A stretch of DNA of 64,000 nucleotides from NCBI RefSeq assembly GCF_030264295.1, contig NZ_CP127173.1, positions 10,423,501 through 10,487,500 of the forward strand, given 5' to 3'. Origin of the DNA: Amycolatopsis nalaikhensis (GTDB lineage Bacteria > Actinomycetota > Actinomycetes > Mycobacteriales > Pseudonocardiaceae). Under the pieces are notes generated by a model. That model was given only the letters and a program-made list of their open reading frames with translations. It had not been told where the DNA came from and made no database searches. Below, in pieces: positions 61,277 through 64,000 of this stretch. Every line of letters begins with the position of its first letter. Within the stretch, counting starts at the first letter, position 1. Made by a program: the position numbers and the translations under genes.

Positions 61277-62368
61277 ATGAACAGGCCCGTTTCCGACGCC
61301 GAGCTGCCCGTCCACGTCGAGCGCGCGCTGGCCGGGTTCCTCGACCGCGCGGGCGCGGAAATCGTCGGGACCGAGCCGACTGTCGCCGCCGGGATCGAGG
61401 CGCTGCGCGGGTTCGTGCTGAACGGCGGCAAGCGCTTGCGCCCGACGTTCGCCTGGTGGGGCTGGCGCGGCGCGGGCGGCGACCCGGCGGGCCCCGACGC
61501 CGAAGGGGTCCTGCAGGCGGTGTCGAGCCTGGAGCTGATCCAGGCGTGCGCGCTGATCCACGACGACCTCATCGACTCCTCGGACTCGCGCCGCGGCTTC
61601 CCGACCGTGCACATCGCGGGCGCGAAACTGCACGCCGACCAGGGCTGGCTCGGCTCCCCCGCGACGTTCGGCCTGGCCACCGCGGTGCTGGTCGGCGACC
61701 TGGCGCTGGCCTGGGCCGACGACATGTTCGCCGAGGCGCCGCTGCCCGCGGAGACGCTCGCCGCGGCCCGCCCGGCCTGGCGCGCGATGCGCACCGAAGT
61801 CCTGGCCGGGCAGTACCTCGACGTCCGCACGCAGGCCACCGGCGACGCCTCCGTCGAGGCCGCGCTGAAGATCGACCGGCTCAAGACCGCCGCCTACACC
61901 GTGCAGCGGCCGCTGCACCTGGGCGCCGCGCTCGGCGGCGCCTCCCCCGAGCTGATCGCGACGCTGCTGGAGTTCGGCGGCGAGGTCGGCGTCGCGTTCC
62001 AGCTGCGTGACGACCTGCTCGGCGTGTTCGGCGACCCGTCGGTGACCGGCAAGCCCGCGGGCGACGACCTGCGCGAGGGCAAGCGCACCCTGCTCGTCGC
62101 GCTGGGCCTGCAGCTCGCCGCCGAGAAGGGCGAGACGGCCGCGGCCACCGTGATCGCCGACGCGATCGGCGACGCGGACCTCTCCGACGAGGGCGTGGAG
62201 ACCGTCCGGATGGCGTTGCAGCAGGTCGGTGCGGTCGACGCCGTCGAGCGCCGGATCGACGACCTGACCGGCGCGGCGATGGCTGCGCTCGAGCGCGCGC
62301 ACCTGGCCGAGCCCGCCCCGGAGGCGCTGACCGGGCTGGTCGTCAAGGCCACCCAGCGGACGCACTGA
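61277..62368 (+). CDS. crtE: Polyprenyl diphosphate synthase (GGPP synthase, CrtE-like)
   Basis: 363 residues. Condenses isopentenyl diphosphate to C20 diphosphate for carotenoids. First Asp-rich motif LIHDDLIDSSD (D96, D97, D100), second FQLRDDLLGVFGD, with GGKRLRP (50-56) at the N terminus. The product is set as GGPP from the crt context; chain length is not proven by motif. ATG at 61277. One base separates it from crtI. Confidence 0.9.
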   Translation: MNRPVSDAELPVHVERALAGFLDRAGAEIVGTEPTVAAGIEALRGFVLNGGKRLRPTFAWWGWRGAGGDPAGPDAEGVLQAVSSLELIQACALIHDDLIDSSDSRRGFPTVHIAGAKLHADQGWLGSPATFGLATAVLVGDLALAWADDMFAEAPLPAETLAAARPAWRAMRTEVLAGQYLDVRTQATGDASVEAALKIDRLKTAAYTVQRPLHLGAALGGASPELIATLLEFGGEVGVAFQLRDDLLGVFGDPSVTGKPAGDDLREGKRTLLVALGLQLAAEKGETAAATVIADAIGDADLSDEGVETVRMALQQVGAVDAVERRIDDLTGAAMAALERAHLAEPAPEALTGLVVKATQRTH

Positions 62369-62369
62369 C

Positions 62370-63842
62370 GTGCGGACGATCGACGGGCCCGCCGACCACG
62401 TCGTCGTGATCGGGGCCGGGCTGGCCGGGCTTTCGGCGACCCTGCACCTGCTCGGCGCGGGACGGCGGGTCACGCTGCTGGAGCAGTCCGACGTCCCGGG
62501 CGGGCGGGCCGGGCAGCGGATGTTCGACGGCAACGCCGTGGACACCGGCGCGAGCGTGCTGACCATGCCGGAGCTGCTCGACGAGGCGTTCGCCGCGGTC
62601 GGCGAGCCGCTGGCCAAGAACCTGCGCCTGACCCGGCTCGACCCGGCGTACCGGGCGCGGTTCGCCGACGGCCGCGAGCTGGCCCTGCACACCGACGGCG
62701 ACGCGATGGAGGCCGAGATCCGCGCCTTCGCCGGGCCGCGCGAGGCGGCGGGCTACCGGGCGCTGCGACGCTGGCTGTCCGAGCTGTACGCGGCGCAGAA
62801 GGACCACTTCATCGGGGCGAACTTCGACTCGCCGCTCGACCTCGCCCGGCCCGAGCTGGCCAAGCTCGCGGCGCTCGGCGGGTTCGGCAGGCTCGGCCCG
62901 CGCATCGCCCGCTACCTGCGCGACGAGCGGGTCCGGCGGCTCTTCTCGTTCCAGGCGCTCTACGCAGGCCTCGACCCGGCGCGGGCGATCGGCGCGTACG
63001 GCGTCATCGCCTATATGGACACCGTCGGCGGCGTGTACTACCCCGAGGGCGGCATGGGCGAGATCGGCCGGGCGATGACCGGCGCCGCCGCGCGGGCGGG
63101 CGCCGACGTCCGGTTCGGCACCGAAGCCGCTTGGCTCGAGCGGGTGAGCTCGCGGGTGCGCGCGGTCCGGACGCGCTCGGGTGAGCGGATCGCGTGCGAC
63201 GCCGTCGTCCTCGCCACCGAGCTGAGCACGGCGTACCGGCTCCTCGGCGCGCGGCCCAAGCGGCCACTGCCGCTGCGCTACTCGCCGTCGGCTGTCGTCC
63301 TGCACGGGCGCACGAGCGAGAAGTGGGACCTCGGGCACCACACGATCTTCTTCGGTGACGCCTGGGAGCGGACGTTCGCGGAGATCATCCGCGAGGGTAA
63401 GCTCATGAGCGACCCGTCGTTGCTGGTCACGCGGCCGACGGCGACCGACCCCGGACTGGCGGGACGCGGCGGCGAGATCGTCTCGGTGCTCGCGCCCGCG
63501 CCGAACCTGCGCGGCGGGGCGATCGACTGGGACCGCGTCCGCGGGCCGTACCGCGAAGAGCTGCTGCGCACGCTGGAAGCGCGCGGGGTGCCCGGGTTCG
63601 CCGACGAGTTCGCCGTCGACGAGACCCTCACCCCGGCGGACTGGGCGGCGCGCGGCCTCGCGGCCGGGACGCCGTTCTCCCTCGCGCACACGTTCACGCA
63701 GACCGGCCCGTTCCGGCCCGCGAACCTGGTGCGCGCGGCGGGCAACGTCGTGCTGGCCGGCTGCGGCACGACCCCCGGCGTCGGCATCCCGCCGGTGCTC
63801 ATCTCCGGACGGCTGGCCGCGGAAAGGATCACCGGCCGGTGA
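62370..63842 (+). CDS. crtI: Phytoene desaturase-type oxidoreductase
   Basis: 490 residues. FAD-binding VVVIGAGLAGLSATLHLLGAG at the N terminus, GGRAG (40s), and the CrtI C-terminal signature GTTPGVGIPPVLISGRLAAERI (in parts). It introduces double bases into phytoene towards lycopene or a partially desaturated product. GTG start after a 1-base gap from crtE; its stop overlaps the next gene by GTGA, so crtE-crtI-crtB are one translationally linked unit. Confidence 0.92.
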   Translation: MRTIDGPADHVVVIGAGLAGLSATLHLLGAGRRVTLLEQSDVPGGRAGQRMFDGNAVDTGASVLTMPELLDEAFAAVGEPLAKNLRLTRLDPAYRARFADGRELALHTDGDAMEAEIRAFAGPREAAGYRALRRWLSELYAAQKDHFIGANFDSPLDLARPELAKLAALGGFGRLGPRIARYLRDERVRRLFSFQALYAGLDPARAIGAYGVIAYMDTVGGVYYPEGGMGEIGRAMTGAAARAGADVRFGTEAAWLERVSSRVRAVRTRSGERIACDAVVLATELSTAYRLLGARPKRPLPLRYSPSAVVLHGRTSEKWDLGHHTIFFGDAWERTFAEIIREGKLMSDPSLLVTRPTATDPGLAGRGGEIVSVLAPAPNLRGGAIDWDRVRGPYREELLRTLEARGVPGFADEFAVDETLTPADWAARGLAAGTPFSLAHTFTQTGPFRPANLVRAAGNVVLAGCGTTPGVGIPPVLISGRLAAERITGR

Positions 63843-64000
63843 ACGAACTCGACGCCGCGGGCATCCACGCGCCGGACCTGCGGGCCGCCTACACCGAGTG
63901 CCGCCGCATCAACGCGCACTACGGGCGCACGTTCTTCCTCGCCACGCGGCTGCTGCCCGGCCGCGCCCGGCCCGCCGCGCACGCGCTGTACGGCTTCGCG
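63839..64000 (+). CDS. crtB: Phytoene/squalene synthase, N-terminal part
   Basis: Only the first 54 codons lie in the window. GTG at 63839 overlaps the crtI stop. The visible stretch LRAAYTECRRINAHYGRTFF, then LPGRARPAAHALYGFA, is the typical start of squalene/phytoene synthases. It would join two GGPP to phytoene. The remainder lies beyond the window end. Confidence 0.88.
   Translation, partial: MNELDAAGIHAPDLRAAYTECRRINAHYGRTFFLATRLLPGRARPAAHALYGFA

Noticed and set aside
60527..64000. Mercury-resistance or antibiotic cluster
   Set aside because: Only a MerB-like gene is present, with no merA/merR; crtE-crtI-crtB define a carotenoid operon.

Overview
The window is high-GC DNA with dense genes, frequent GTG starts and 4-base ATGA/GTGA gene overlaps. 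It carries actinobacterial signature genes: a mycothiol-dependent maleylpyruvate-isomerase-type enzyme, a DUF3046 gene, gluABCD, an Sdh1-type succinate dehydrogenase and a SAV_6107-type HEPN protein. I infer a soil actinomycete of the Pseudonocardiaceae, Amycolatopsis-like. The species is not determined. I saw no rRNA, tRNA, CRISPR array, prophage or insertion-sequence transposase.

Layout. 1-1.6 kb: miaB and the start of a membrane protein. 1.7-3.5 kb: a TetX-like flavin monooxygenase divergent from its TetR repressor. 3.5-10.8 kb: a secreted polysaccharide block (GH5 enzyme, very large LamG/GH43-LamG/GH43 protein, secreted endonuclease/phosphatase-fold protein) with LacI-type operators. 10.9-13.5 kb: VOC protein, TetR, aldo/keto reductase and a flavoprotein remnant. 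13.6-16.5 kb: an orphan TAXI binding lipoprotein facing a two-component system. 16.8-20.1 kb: gluABCD. 20.2-26.6 kb: small accessory enzymes and regulators. 26.6-30.4 kb: sdh operon. 30.7-33.2 kb: Entner-Doudoroff edd-eda. 33.4-36.7 kb: an unusual ATP-grasp/phosphohistidine dikinase plus an MFS transporter. 36.8-38.9 kb: recX, recA, DUF3046. 39.0-40.8 kb: membrane-anchored Hsp70-like protein. 41.0-45.4 kb: a D-threonate/D-erythronate-type catabolic operon (DUF1537 kinase, PdxA2-like dehydrogenase, MFS, DeoR). 45.4-50.0 kb: Lhr helicase. 50.3-60.4 kb: def and assorted enzymes ending in metF. 60.5-64 kb: a MerB-like protein leading into carotenoid genes crtE, crtI, crtB.

How parts work together. 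The order miaB - gluABCD - recX - recA looks like an old chromosomal backbone opened by two accessory blocks. Three TetR genes each sit beside a divergent gene with paired near-identical palindromes between them, so three local autoregulated switches can be read directly. edd-eda provides the Entner-Doudoroff route, and the kinase/PdxA operon would feed dihydroxyacetone phosphate into central metabolism.

Sequence integrity. Three genes (the GH43 giant, recX and metF) each depart from a recognisable frame by exactly one base, so single-base assembly errors must be excluded before biology is inferred. Separately, a 54-base GC-rich repeat built from GCGAAGC mini-hairpins occurs twice; one copy lies in the 3' end of the DUF1537 kinase gene and joins it in frame to pdxA. 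The items most worth a second look are the dikinase-MFS pair, this hairpin repeat, the possible leaderless Pro-rich leader peptide before the EamA exporter, and the Hsp70-transmembrane fusion.
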